Positions 33,931 through 44,816 of a stretch of 64,000 nucleotides of DNA are shown here, in pieces. This stretch comes from Golubevia sp. BC0850 (Eukaryota; Basidiomycota; Exobasidiomycetes; Golubeviales; Golubeviaceae). Location: assembly GCA_012976225.1 (NCBI GenBank), contig JAAVVG010000015.1, positions 1 through 64,000 on the forward strand. Reading direction: 5' to 3'. How positions within the stretch are numbered: the stretch's first letter is position 1; each line of letters opens with the position of its first letter. Both the position numbers and the translations under genes were made by a program. The notes beneath the pieces are model-generated. The model was not told the DNA's origin. It saw only the letters and a program-made list of their open reading frames with translations, and ran no database searches.

Positions 33931-35830
33931 ATGAGTTCTTCTTCCTCACCTCCATCAATCAACCCAAATTCTAATTCTGATTCTGATCCGAATTCAGATC
34001 AAGCCTCAACTTCAACATCTTGGGTGAAACCAATCTTCTCATCCTCCTCACCCTACGCTTCACTTGCAATTCAACCAGGTCAAACCAAATCTTCCATCAA
34101 AAGACAATTCAAAAGAGAACAATGGCAAGAAGGAAAACAAGATAGAAGAAAGAAAGAAAGAGATCGTAAGAAGGAGAGAAAGGCTTTGTTGAAAAATGGT
34201 GGACAGAAACAACAAGAGTCAGATCAACAAGATGGAGATGGAGAAGCAGCTCAGACACAGACACAGACACAGGATGGGAGAGCTAAGAGTTTGAATGAGG
34301 CAATAGATGAAGCTATGAGAAATAGGTCACAAGAGAATAGAGTAGTGGTAGAGAAGGATTGTAGAGTTGTCATTGATTGTGGGTTTGATGATTTAATGAC
34401 TGAACAGGTGAGTCAAATCAGTTGGGTTGCGGAGTGAGTGCTCAAGATGCAGTAAACTCAATCTTAAAACAGATGCTTTACTTGATCTGAGTTCACCATT
34501 CGAGGAAGCCAGGAAATGAGTGGGGAAGGAGAACCATCTTCTATCCAACCTCTCCCACTCAAGCTCTTTTATCACATTACTTTTACTACTTCTCTTGATC
34601 TTTCTCCTCCTTCTTACTGATCTCATATCTAATACCTCTATATAACATCAGGAAATAACCTCCATGTCGTCTCAGCTATCTTACCTCTACTCAGTCAATC
34701 GAAGCTCAACAAACCCATTCAAAAATATTCTAATCACAGGCTCCTCTCTTCTACGAGGTGGGAACTACTGCAAAACTGTCAAGAAGCCAGAGAATTCTGA
34801 TGTAGAAGTGGAAGAAATCTCAAAACCTCATGAGAGTGCAATTAAAGAAGCTTTGGAAAGTGGAAGTTCTAGTTTGGAGAGAGCTGAGATTGAGAGTTGT
34901 GGGGGTTGGAATTCTGGAAAGAATCCTAGACCTGAAGCGAAAGATATCAAGGACGTAAAAGAAGTGGGAGGAGAAGTAGGAGGAAGTGGGGGAATGGAAG
35001 GGGAAGGGGATAAGAATGAATGGTTCCCAAGTGTCTTTGAAGGTAGGATTGGGAAAAGAATGGAGATTCAAAATCGAGGTCATTGGAGAAAATGGAAGAG
35101 AATTCAGATTATTGAGAAAGGTGGATTGGAAGGTTTGTGGAATTTGAAAGGGGAAGATGAAAGGAAAGAACAAGAGAAGGAAGTTCAGAGTCAAGATCAA
35201 CCTCAAGCGGGGTTGGAAGATCATGAGATGAATGGAACTGAGGAAGAGAAAGTCGAAGAGCCTCAAGTTGAGGTTGAAAAGAAAGGGAAAGGGAAAAAGA
35301 GCAAGAAAGGGAAAGCCGAAGAAGAACCAAGTACAATGTCGGAAAAGAAACCTCCGAGACCAGTTGAGGAAGTTAGAAAAGAAGATGTCATTTATTTGAC
35401 TGCTGATTCTGAAAACACCCTGGAAGAATTAGAAGATGGGAAAGTTTATGTTTTAGGTGGAATCGTAGATCGAAATCGTTATAAGGTGAGTATTTGAAGA
35501 GTTCTTTCAGTCCTTCACCCTCTCCAGCATCTGACCTCTTCTACGTATCTTTCCGCTTACGTTTCGCAGGACCTATGCTCAAACAAAGCCAAAGCTCTAG
35601 GTCTTGAAACCGCAAGATTACCAATCGACGCTAAATTCATGATGTCTCAATCGGAACTGAAATCTAGAAAGGTTCTGACTGTCAATCAGGTTTTGGAGAT
35701 TCTTGTGGGTTGGAATGAAACTAAGGATTGGAAGTTGGCTATTTGTAGAGGGATGCCGGTTAGGAAATTGGAGCAGAATGAGGAACAGGGGAAGGGGAAG
35801 AGGAAGAGAGAGGAAGAGAGTGAGAAATAG
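33931..35830 (+). CDS. TRM10: tRNA (guanine-9-N1)-methyltransferase Trm10
   Basis: Transfers a methyl group from SAM to N1 of G9 in tRNA; a SPOUT-fold monomer. Exons 33931-34407, 34652-35485 and 35570-35830 give 523 residues. N-terminal basic helix KRQFKREQWQEGKQDRRKKE matches the tRNA-binding extension of the family. SPOUT landmarks: RVVIDCGFDDLMTEQE at about 147-162, SQLSYLYSVNR, ILITGS, then VIYLTADSENTLEEL, GGIVDRNRYK and RKVLTVNQVLEIL. The Asp of GIVDRN corresponds to the proposed general base in yeast Trm10. About 200 charged residues (roughly 205-405) are inserted in the catalytic domain, between the ILITGS strand and VIYLTADS, ending in a Lys-rich GKGKKSKKGKAEEE stretch; yeast Trm10 has 293 residues in total. 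A CA(GACA)n run at 34252-34272 encodes TQTQTQTQ. Both introns use GTGAGT, phase 0. Confidence 0.95.
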
Positions 35831-36192
35831 AGAGAGGAAGGAGAAGAGGGAGGTTAGGAATCTGGGGCCTATTCATTCAATCATCTGTATCATCAACAGC
35901 ATCAACTATCATTCAAAAGAAAGGGATGAGATTTTGCCACTCCTAACTGACTGCGTGACGCGAAATGACTCTTCTTCGGTGACCCACTTTGAGATTGTCT
36001 CTTCTTCTTCTTCCACCCTCATCTGACCAGATGACGTGTTAAACTGAAGGGTAGAAGAAAAGGGGAAACTCAAGGAATCAGATCTGCAAAACCTCTACTT
36101 CAAGGCAGCCAGCGAACCATTTTGCTCTTCTTTCCAGCTTATCTCATCCGCCCATCCTTCTTCTTTGATTCATCTCACCTTCTAATTCCTCA
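35831..36192. other. Intergenic, tandem genes TRM10 and RAD4
   Basis: About 360 bp holding the TRM10 3' flank and RAD4 promoter. Nothing specific recognised. Confidence 0.5.
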
Positions 36193-39100
36193 ATGCCATC
36201 CTCAAGCCGCAAAGTTCAGAACGGAAAGAAAGATGAAGAAGCAATTCAAATCTTAGATTCAGAAGATCAAGAGAGTCGCTTAAGCAAAGATGGTGATCGT
36301 GGTGTATCAGAGGAAGAAGAAGTGGAGATGGAACAAGTGGATCTGGATATGGATATGGATTTGGATTTGGATGAACAAGATCATGATGAAGATGAAATGG
36401 AAATGGAACAGGTAGATCTACAAGAAGATGATGAACAACCCTCTCTTTCACTTTATCAAGATATTTATGCTCAGCAAGATCAAGATCAAGACACAGATCT
36501 TCAAAATGAAGATCAAGATCCAGATGGAGAAGGGCAAGATGGAGATGAATTGATCTATAAAGATGGGAAAGGTCAGCCTAGAAATGCAGATGGTTCTACT
36601 TCTAGAAACATAGAAATCAAAATCTCTAACAAGGGAAAGGAGAATGAGAAAGAGAAGAGGAAGCTGAATCCTAATACTCCAACTTCCAGAGATAAAGTTA
36701 ATCGATTGGCTGCTCATAAACTTCATGTTTTGAGCTTGTTAGCTAGTGCGAAGTTGAGGAATAAATGGGCTGATGATGAAACTTTGAAGGTGAGTGAGAT
36801 GGGAGATGAGAAAGGAGGAGAGATGAGAAGGGAGAGAGAGCTGCTGCGCTCGATGCTGCTGAGGGAGGCCAAGAAGGAGCTGATTGAAGAGCGTCTTGAG
36901 ATAGCAATCTGAACGATCGTGCTCAGTTTGCCCTGCTGGAAAGAGCCAATGTTAGCCAATGTTTAGAGCACATTTAGAGCTTGGACGAGCCAGCCAAAGA
37001 TACCCAGCTCATGTCTCTCTTCCCATTTTCACAGGATGAACTCTATACCTTATCACCTACAGATTTTCCGAGAAGACTTGAGAAGATGAAGAAATCTCAG
37101 ACTCCAGAACTTCGAGAAAGGGTCAGATTATTCGAATCTTTAATTCAAAATCTCACAGCTTGGTGGTCTCACAACTTCATCCTAGATCCCAATGCAACGT
37201 CTCTTGGAGCTTTGAGACAGCCAAATACTGATATCCTTAGTGGAGATTTGCCAATTGAAGGTCGAAGGATCGATGGGTGGATAGTAGAGAGTGGAAGTGA
37301 AAGAGAAGCAAGACAGAAGAGAGATAGAAAGAAAGCTTTGAGAGAGGAAAGGGAAAGGAAAGAAGCGGAAGAGAAGTTTAAGGAGAAGAAAGATTTGGAC
37401 CAAAAAGGGAAAGGAAAAGCTAGAGCTATAGATGTTGATGAAGAAGATGACATCTTTGAGTCAAACGCTTTCGCTTCTACTTCCACTTCTACTTTTCAAA
37501 ACGCTAATTCGGTCAACTCAATAGCGACTCGTAAGAGAACTGAGATTACTCTGTTCGGTCCAGGAACTAACATCAGACCGGTTTATCTTCGATTACTTCC
37601 GAATCCTGAAATCATCAGAGGTCCATCAGATTTGAGAGAAGCAGCAAAAGCTTTCAAAGGATCCAGAGAAACATCTGCTCAATTGATGGTGGCTATGTGT
37701 AGAGCTTTAAATATTCCTGCTAGATTGGTGATCAGTCTTCAAGTTGTTCCTTGGAGTGTTGGAGCGAGCAAGGTTGCTACCACTAGCATTCACACTCCTC
37801 AAGAAAGAGAATTGATGAAGAAAAGTGGGAAAAAGAGAAGCAAACTGCCTAGTAAGCCTGAAAAGATTGGAATTGGAAGGAGGAAGAAAGTGGAGACGAT
37901 TCAAAATCAGAAACCGGTGGATGAAGCTACTAGTGACGACGAGTATTTCACTGAAGAAGAGACGGTGGAGAAGCTCAAGAGCTCAAAAGGGAACGGGAAA
38001 GTGAATGGGAAATCAAAAGCGAAAGAAGAAGCTTCAAAGTCAAGGCAGAGTCAAGCTCAGCTCAGTGGGAATGAAGCAACAGCAAGAAGACAGATCTCCG
38101 AAGCCAAGAAGAAGAATGGAACCTCCTCTAGACCGGTCAGTGTCGATAGCAATAGTACTGGAGACGCTGGAGAAGTCAATGGAAATGGAACTGGCTCAAC
38201 CTCTCGAGATGCCGTCGTCATCGATAGTGGAAACGAGTCTTCTGCTTCGAACCTTTCCAAAAAGGGAAAGCAGAAGGCAGTAGATACCTCTGGAGCGGAA
38301 CCTCAGCTGGCAGACGGAACCAAATGGTCCCCTTCAAAGCCGAAGACTCCTTGGAAACCTAAGCTCAGAACATCAAGACCTAGGCAGTTGAAGGCTACCG
38401 AGCTCGCTCCGGACAAGTATTCTGAAGACGTAGAGCCAATTGATGTCACATCTCCTCCTACGATGTGGGTGGAAGTCTATGGAAGAGCTATCAAGAGATG
38501 GTACACTATCGACCCTATCAGGGGTTTCGTTCCACCTTTAGATGGCTCTCGAAGAATGGAACCTACTCCTTCAGACAGACAGAACAAGCTCGTCTACGTA
38601 GTAGGATTCGAAGAAGACGGGACTGGAAGAGATCTCACTCCAAGATATACCAAAACTCTTCACACAAGAATATCAAGAATGAGACCTCCTTCGAGTTTGA
38701 AAGGTGGCGAAGACTGGTGGTCTACTATTGTCGACTCTATGAAGAGAAAGCCTAGACCGATAGAAAGAGACGCAGTAGAAGACATCGAATTGGAGAACTA
38801 TTCAAATAAGGAAGCGATGCCAACTTCCGTAGCTCAGTTCAAAGATCATCCAGTTTTCGTCTTGGAAAGACATCTCAAGAGAGAAGAGGTCGTTTTCCCT
38901 AAGACTTTGGTTTCTAGATTCGATGGAGGACCAGTCTATTATCGGAAAAACGTGGTAGAAGTCAAGTCGGTTAGATCTTGGTATAGAATCGGTAGGATCG
39001 TTAAAGATGGAGAAGAGGAATTGAAAAGAGTCAAAGCTAGAAATGCCTATACCATGAGGAGGAAAAGAGAACAAGAAGCCGCCAAACTAGAAGAAAATCA

Positions 39101-40332
39101 TCAGGCAGAAGAAGAATTCCTCTATGCTGAGTTTCAGACGGAATTGTTCGTTCCTCCTGCTATCGGTGATGATGGAAAAATTCCAACCAATTCCTTTGGG
39201 AATATCGATTTGTTCGTTCCCAGTATGCTTCCTCCACATGGAGCTCACATTCCTTACAAAGGATCTGCAAAGATCGCCAAGAAACTGGGAATTGAGTACG
39301 CAGAGGCGGTGGTGAGTTTGAATCAGAAAGTGCGAGGCTATCAGGAGATTCCATCAAATTGATCATCACTTCTTCCTCATCCCCTTTCTTTCTAAAGACT
39401 GGATTTGATTTCAAAGCGAAAGTCGCTGCTCCAGTTCTTTCAGGGATAGTCGTAGCAGCCATCTATGAGGAGACCGTCAAAGACGTGAGCATTCGCGAGT
39501 TTTTGTTCAGCGCTTTCGTTCTCTTTTCCAACCGCTTTCTTCCACTTCTTGACCTTTCGATTCATCACAGGCCTACTGGGAAAGTGAGCAGATCAATGCC
39601 CAGAGGGAAACGACCAAGAAGCAGGAGAGAGCTCTCAAGAACTGGAAGAAGCTACTCAATGCAGTTAGAATTGTTCAAAGAATCAACAAACAATATGGAC
39701 CTGAAGGATCTTCTGCAAGTGGAATGAACGCAAGCAATGCTCCTGGACATTCTAAAGCTCTTCCAGAAGGAGTCAGTAGACTCAAAGACATGAGAGAACC
39801 TGAGACGAGTAAAGCTGCTTCTTCTTCTCCAGCTGGGGGGTTTGTGGTTGAAGATGAAGAAGACTCAGAAATGTCGGATGGAGAAGGAGTCGATAAGGAA
39901 GCAATGGCGGATGCCGTGAGGTTCATGAAAGCTCAACAACAAGCAGAGGAATCAGAAGCTAGACAGACTTCGACTCCAATCAATGGAAATTCAACAGTTC
40001 GAATTTCTCTCACTTCTAGTACCGATGGTAAACGTCGTTCCAGAGCACAAGTGGAGCAGTCAGCTGAAGACGAAGATGATCCTGAAGTTGTAGATTCTTC
40101 TCCAATCCCGACTAAGAGACCAAGGCGTCAAGTCCAATCTTCGACTCCCAACCAGTCGCCTTCTACTTCGACTAGACCAAGGAGATCGATCAAGGTCAAA
40201 ATTCCGACCACTTCAGCTTCCAGTGCGTCGACTCGTCGCAGCGAAAGAGCTAAAGGAGAGAAGTCGAAAGAACAACTAGAGAGAGAAGAACAAGAAAGAT
40301 TGTTAAATGAGGAGGATTCTGAAGACGAATGA
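36193..40332 (+). CDS. RAD4: Rad4/XPC nucleotide-excision-repair damage sensor
   Basis: Recognises helix-distorting DNA lesions with Rad23 and starts nucleotide excision repair in the nucleus. Exons 36193-36789, 37008-39311, 39398-39484 and 39571-40332 give 1249 residues; all donors are GTGAGT or GTGAGC, phase 0. The first exon is strongly acidic with DMDMDLDLD-type repeats. The transglutaminase-like domain is split: MVAMCRALNIPARLVISLQ near 420-445 and MWVEVYGRAIKRWYTIDPI near 685-705, separated by a basic, disordered insert. BHD1 begins near 805 (FKDHPVFVLERHLKREEV), BHD2 has VYYRKNVVEVKSVRSWYRIG and BHD3 has FGNIDLFVPSMLPPHGAHIP followed by exon 3 (KVAAPVLSGIVVAAIYEE). The C-terminal 250 residues are acidic and disordered. 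Longer than yeast Rad4 (754) because of disordered parts; nothing is broken. Confidence 0.96.
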
Positions 40333-40686
40333 GATGTAGTTCAATATTGTAGCAGTAGTGTAAAAATCTAAACCTCGTGATATAATATATCAAATGTATT
40401 TTACTCTTCCTTTGGGAGCGGCCGGTTTTGTTCAAATGGAGCTGTCCTTAGTTGAGAAGGAAGGAAGCTAGGAAGGGGATGGAGAGAAGAGGATTCAGTC
40501 GAAGCACGTAGTTGGAGATTGGTCGCGAGGTGAGGCGTCCCTCCAAACTTACAATACAATTTCTCCAGGAGCACTGTCTGAGATCTGAGACAAAGGGATC
40601 GAAAGCGACTTGAGATTCGTGGCAATTTGAAACTTCTCGACCAAGCAGCAAGCTGGCACTACTTACTTCTTTCTTTCTGGACTCTC
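40333..40686. other. Intergenic between convergent genes
   Basis: 3' flanks of RAD4 and the F-box/LRR gene. Nothing recognised. Confidence 0.5.
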
Positions 40687-43193
40687 TCACCTCTCCCGAG
40701 TCCACATTGCCTCATTGACTTTCAGAAGACGTCTTTCCTCGAGCTTTGGTGCATTCTTCTTGAGTGAGTGATTGATCTCAAGGACTTGTTCTAGGTCTTT
40801 CTTCTCGAAACGGTCGACTTCTAATTTTCTAAGTTGAGGCAGCTTGAATTGAGATAGATACTGAATAAGGCCAAGGCCGGTATTAAGAAGCCTTATAATC
40901 TTTGAATCTGGAAAGGAGCCTTCCTCCGTTCCTTCGCCTTTCAATTTCGGCCCTTTCTCCAAGCGACACTCGTGCTTGTTGTGGCCTAAATTGAACGAGA
41001 TTGCCCTCAATTTAGGGGAAGACTTGATGAAATCGAACGGATGATAAGGCTGAGCTGGATGGCTATGGTACTGGAGTGAGAGATCTTGAAGATTAGGGCA
41101 CTTCAAATGTAGAAACAAATCTTGAACCATTGGAGCCCAGCACCAAGGTATCTTAAGTTCTGTCAGTGCTGGTAGGAAGATGATATCCTCTTCGATGAAT
41201 TCGGGTTTGTACTCCCCCCGAATGGAAAAGAACGAAACCTCTTTGAGTGTTGAGGATGCGGATCTTAGAATGGATAGCACATAAAACGGCATCAACTCAT
41301 ATTCTATAGTATCTGAGTCGAGACTCAAAATCTTTAACTTTCCGAAGGTAGAGTTGTGGAGATACTGCACTCTGAAGTAGTCATTTCGCCCTGTTCGTAA
41401 GGTTTCAAGGTTTGTGAAGTTGAAGTGCTTGTTAATCAGATCCTCATCCACCGACCACCTCCAGCTCTCCCAACTCTGCTTGAATCTCTTGATGGATAAG
41501 GTTTGAGGAGAAAAACTAGCGCGCTCTATGACTAGAGGAACCCATGCGAGCTCCCCTAGAACCTGGTCTAGTTCAAAGATCGCTAGAAAAGGAAATTCAA
41601 TAGACTCTTGAAGTTTTTGAAACCATCTTCGTCGGTGAAAGCAGTACTACCTCGAAAGGTGATTTGCGAAATCTTGAGGAGTTTGAGTGAAGAAGAGCAA
41701 CAACTTAGAATTGGAATCATTCGATCAGAATGGAGTATAACTTCGTTGTTAACTGGCGGTTCATGAGATCCCACCTTCCCAATCAGTGTTCCTTCAATCT
41801 CAAGAGATTGGAGTCTTGGAATCGACGTTCTTAAAAGATCTGACATGAGACTGGATGCATGCTGACTACCTGCAGAGTCTCCAAACTTGGTAATTCGAGT
41901 TTCTTGGATATGAGTACAAGGGGAACGGACTCTTCGAATCTTGGATTGATATCCCAGAGCTTCAAATCTTTGAGAGATACGTTTGAATTGAGGAAAGAAC
42001 TTGAATCTGTCATGTCAGCTTTTAGACCACACCACATCAGCTCAAAAATGTCTAAATACTTCCCACCCAGTTGATCATTGAGTCCCAGTCTAGATATAGC
42101 CAACGCGGCAACATTGTCAGATGTTGAGGGATGACTGAGAAGTGTTGGGGAACTTGACGCACATACCGTCTTCGTTGTGTAAGTGGTCTATCGGTGAGAC
42201 CTCTAACTACCGATAGACTAGTGTATGGAGATTTGAAGACTTGGCGACCAGTTCGAGAACCACTGGGAGAAGAGATAAAACATTGATAATTAATTCGAGT
42301 TCTTCTAAAGTTGAATGGGATGTCTCCTGAATTATTTGAAAGATGTCTCTGAATGTATCGATTCTTTTTCGAGCCTTTTGATCGAGACCATCATTGAGCT
42401 CTAACATGGAATTTGGAATGAAATCGGGTAAGGACAATTCCGACAGCTCCTTTAATCAGGTTGAGGTGAATGTCGTAATTTACTCTATTAGGTCTTTACG
42501 TGGCTCTGGCTCCCAGGCAAAGTCTGCGTCATAGCTTGGACGATTCACGATTTCAAAATTTCGAGGTAAATCTGTACTATCTTCAGAAATGCCAACTGAC
42601 TTCAAAGAGAAGGGAAATGGAAGTGAAAAGTGAAGCTCTCTTTAATTCTCCAGCAGGCCATCGAGCTTGAAACCTCCCTCGATTAAGGCATGACCGCAGT
42701 AACTAGAAAAGCTGCCAGTCTGTTTCCCTCGAGACATGTGAATATATAGATCATTAACATTAGGTATCTGGATGAATAGACGTTGTAACTTTCCGCCAGT
42801 TGCTAGGGCAAGAGAGGTGAGGAGAGAGATGTAACGATAATCTGTAGCTCCTATAGGCTGCTCGAAACATGGACCATGACGTAAACCAATTTGTGGATCA
42901 TTCTTCGAGAAAGCCAAATCGAGGTTCTTCAAGTGAGACTGGAGGTCTAATTTGATTTCTTGGGTGAAAGTTGAGACGAATGGCAACCGATGAATGAGCT
43001 TGACAAGCTCTAATTCGCTCTGACCAGGATGGCATGAAGTGAGGTCTATGACTCGATGAAGGGATGTGTCTGATAATAGGTGCCTTCTCCTTTCTCTTGA
43101 CACTTGACTAGAGCTAGCTATTCGAGGCGTGGAAAGAAGGCAGAACAGATGGCTGAGCGTCTCTGGCTGAAGAACCTTGACTGGGTCTATCAT
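40687..43193 (-). CDS. F-box/LRR-like protein, multi-exon
   Basis: Model with exons 43193-42674, 42580-42549, 42449-42211, 42134-41870, 41798-41651 and 41582-40687; phases agree throughout and give 699 residues. The F-box is near the start (VLQPETLSHLFCLLSTPRIA). Leucine-rich strands follow: TLEELELIINVLSLLPVVLE, NVSLKDLKLWDIN, IPRLQSLEIEG or its flanks, TLKEVSFFSIRG, CPNLQDLSLQYHSH and FKLPQLRKLEVDRFEKKDLE. It probably acts as a substrate adaptor of an SCF ubiquitin ligase. Introns at 42210-42135, 41869-41799 and 41650-41583 (68-76 nt) begin GTAGT and end in good acceptors. The first two introns have poor donors (GTTTCA, GTGAAT); in-frame stops at about 42642, 42481 and 42457 depend on them. 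If they are wrong, the 5' part is damaged or ends as a shorter F-box gene. Confidence 0.5.
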
Positions 43194-43611
43194 CTTGTTG
43201 CTGGAAGCGATAGAAAGTGCTTTCGAGCAAAAAGTTGGGATGTCGAGCCAATTGAAAGAAAGAGGAAAGAATCAAAGATGAAAGAGGTGATGGTGTTGGA
43301 ATAAGGATCTTTGGCCGAGAGTCCGAGACCTTCTAAACTCTCAAGGTCGCAGCCCAGCGTTCATCTCCTCGTTTCGTTCGTTCGTTTCTGCTTTCCTTGT
43401 TTCATTCTCTTTACTTCTCTTTATTTGCTGAAGTCGAGCTTTTCAAGAGCAAATCTTCACCTCAAGCGCGGAGCGAAATTAGGCTGCAGAGAGATGGGGG
43501 GATGATGATCTCAGACACATCACAGAGCCTTCGAATCTTGGAGCAGAGAAACAAAAACGAAATGATAAAGTCTATATTTTCATACAATTTTTCAGGCGAT
43601 AAAGTTCAAGT
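43194..43611. other. Intergenic
   Basis: Upstream of the F-box/LRR gene and downstream of the decarboxylase gene. Nothing recognised. Confidence 0.5.
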
Positions 43612-44491
43612 CTAAAGGGTGGGAGCCTTCAAATCAACGTCCTCCAGATCTCCTCTACCTTTGAACGCAGTCTCGATGTCGGCTTGATCGAAGAGCAAAT
43701 GTCTGTCTGTCTGTTTCCCGATCTCCGCCAGCTTTCTCCATCTTGCCAAATCTTCGGGGTTGCGCTTGTTTCCATGAGCTGCTTCTGGGTTCTCCCAATG
43801 ACCTTTTGAGAAACCGAGGAGAGTAGTGATCTTCTTTCGAGGGATGTCATAGACTAGAGAGCAGATCGTTCCGGTCTCTGTAGCGTTGATAAGAAAGGAT
43901 GAAGAATGAAATCGTCAGCTCCTCTGACTCGAACGAGAGAAGCATGAAATCAACACTCACCCTCTAACCAATTACATTGCCACAGTTCGCCATCTCTGAT
44001 GCACTGATAGTCTGCTTGCTGGAAATTAATTCTGCCAGCCATAGGTCCGCCGTGTATTTTATCTGTGTTTGAGAAAGAAAGAGGATTGGCATGGGAGAAG
44101 ATGAAAGGGTTGAGTGGGAGGCGAGAGGGAGGCGAGAGGGAGACAGAAGCGATCAAACTCGGGTCTTTGATTGGATTTCTTATTTTTCCTTTCATTGGAT
44201 TATTACCTTTAATGTATCCTAACGGACCAGGATAGTCTGACATATCAGGGAGAGGGAACCTTCCAGATTGCTGCTTCCACTTCGGAGCTCTCGTTTCATA
44301 CTCTCCACCTGCAAGCAAGGACAATACTCACAGTTGATACGGTTCTCGTCGTAAAAGTGCATTTCGTACAGCCACTTTTCGGCTTCTCCAGTTTTTTCAT
44401 TGATAGCATCGTAATTGTAAGTTAAGTGTTGATCTCTAATGTCTTTGTCGAAGCTTGCTTTGACGGCTTCATTATTTTGTGGCTGGATCAT
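43612..44491 (-). CDS. Phenolic acid decarboxylase
   Basis: Removes CO2 from ferulic and coumaric acids to give vinyl phenols; a small cofactor-free beta-barrel enzyme, cytosolic, usually used against plant phenolics. Exons 44491-44332, 44062-43961 and 43877-43612 give 175 residues, the normal family length. Landmarks: FDKDIRDQHLTYNYDA, YEMHFYDENRINY, KIHGGPMAGR, YQCIRDGELWQCNWLEETGT, SLVYDIPRKKITTLLGFSKG, HWENPEAAHG and the end DLEDVDLKAPTL. These match the fungal ferulate decarboxylase group. Intron 1 (269 nt) contains a 102-nt open segment bordered by splice-like signals; skipping it gives the conserved RINYKIHGG join. A 12-residue insert (INEKTGEAEKWL) widens the first strands compared with relatives I remember. 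The intron between exons 1 and 2 carries an 11-bp tandem duplication at 44116-44137. Confidence 0.92.
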
Positions 44492-44539
44492 GATTGAAGT
44501 AGAGGTTAGAGGATGTTTAGAAAAGGAAGATCCCAGCAT

Positions 44540-44713
44540 TCAAAGCTCTTCATATACTTTTTCTGGAAGCCGTGGAATAGAAAAATTCCAAACTTTCAGA
44601 TAAATCATCGTGCTGATTTCCTCGGAGCTCCCGGAGGCATTTTCGATGCTCCACTCCCCGGGGACCTCTAGCCGTCTAATCAGGAAAGCCTCCAATCTGA
44701 CTATCTCTTCTAT
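44540..44713 (-). other. Possible terminal exon of unknown gene
   Basis: After a strong 3' splice site (CTAAT branch, then CATCGCAG) the minus strand is open for 57 codons to a stop: IEEIVRLEAFLIRRLEVPGE, then STMIYLKVWNFSIPRLPEKV. It sits just downstream of the uracil-DNA glycosylase stop. A GTGAGA overlaps that gene's TGA, but the phase does not lead into this frame. I cannot assign it. Confidence 0.25.
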
Positions 44714-44816
44714 CTGCGATGTAATGAAGCACAAGATTAGTTTGTGTGTCAGAACGAGGACGTCAGAGATGAATCCGAGCTCCTGAAACTTGAAACCCAC
44801 CGAGTCCTAATCATTC

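Noticed and set aside
40687-43193. F-box/LRR pseudogene with many frame breaks
   Set aside because: Most of the breaks disappear when phase-consistent introns of normal size are applied, so decay is not the simplest reading.
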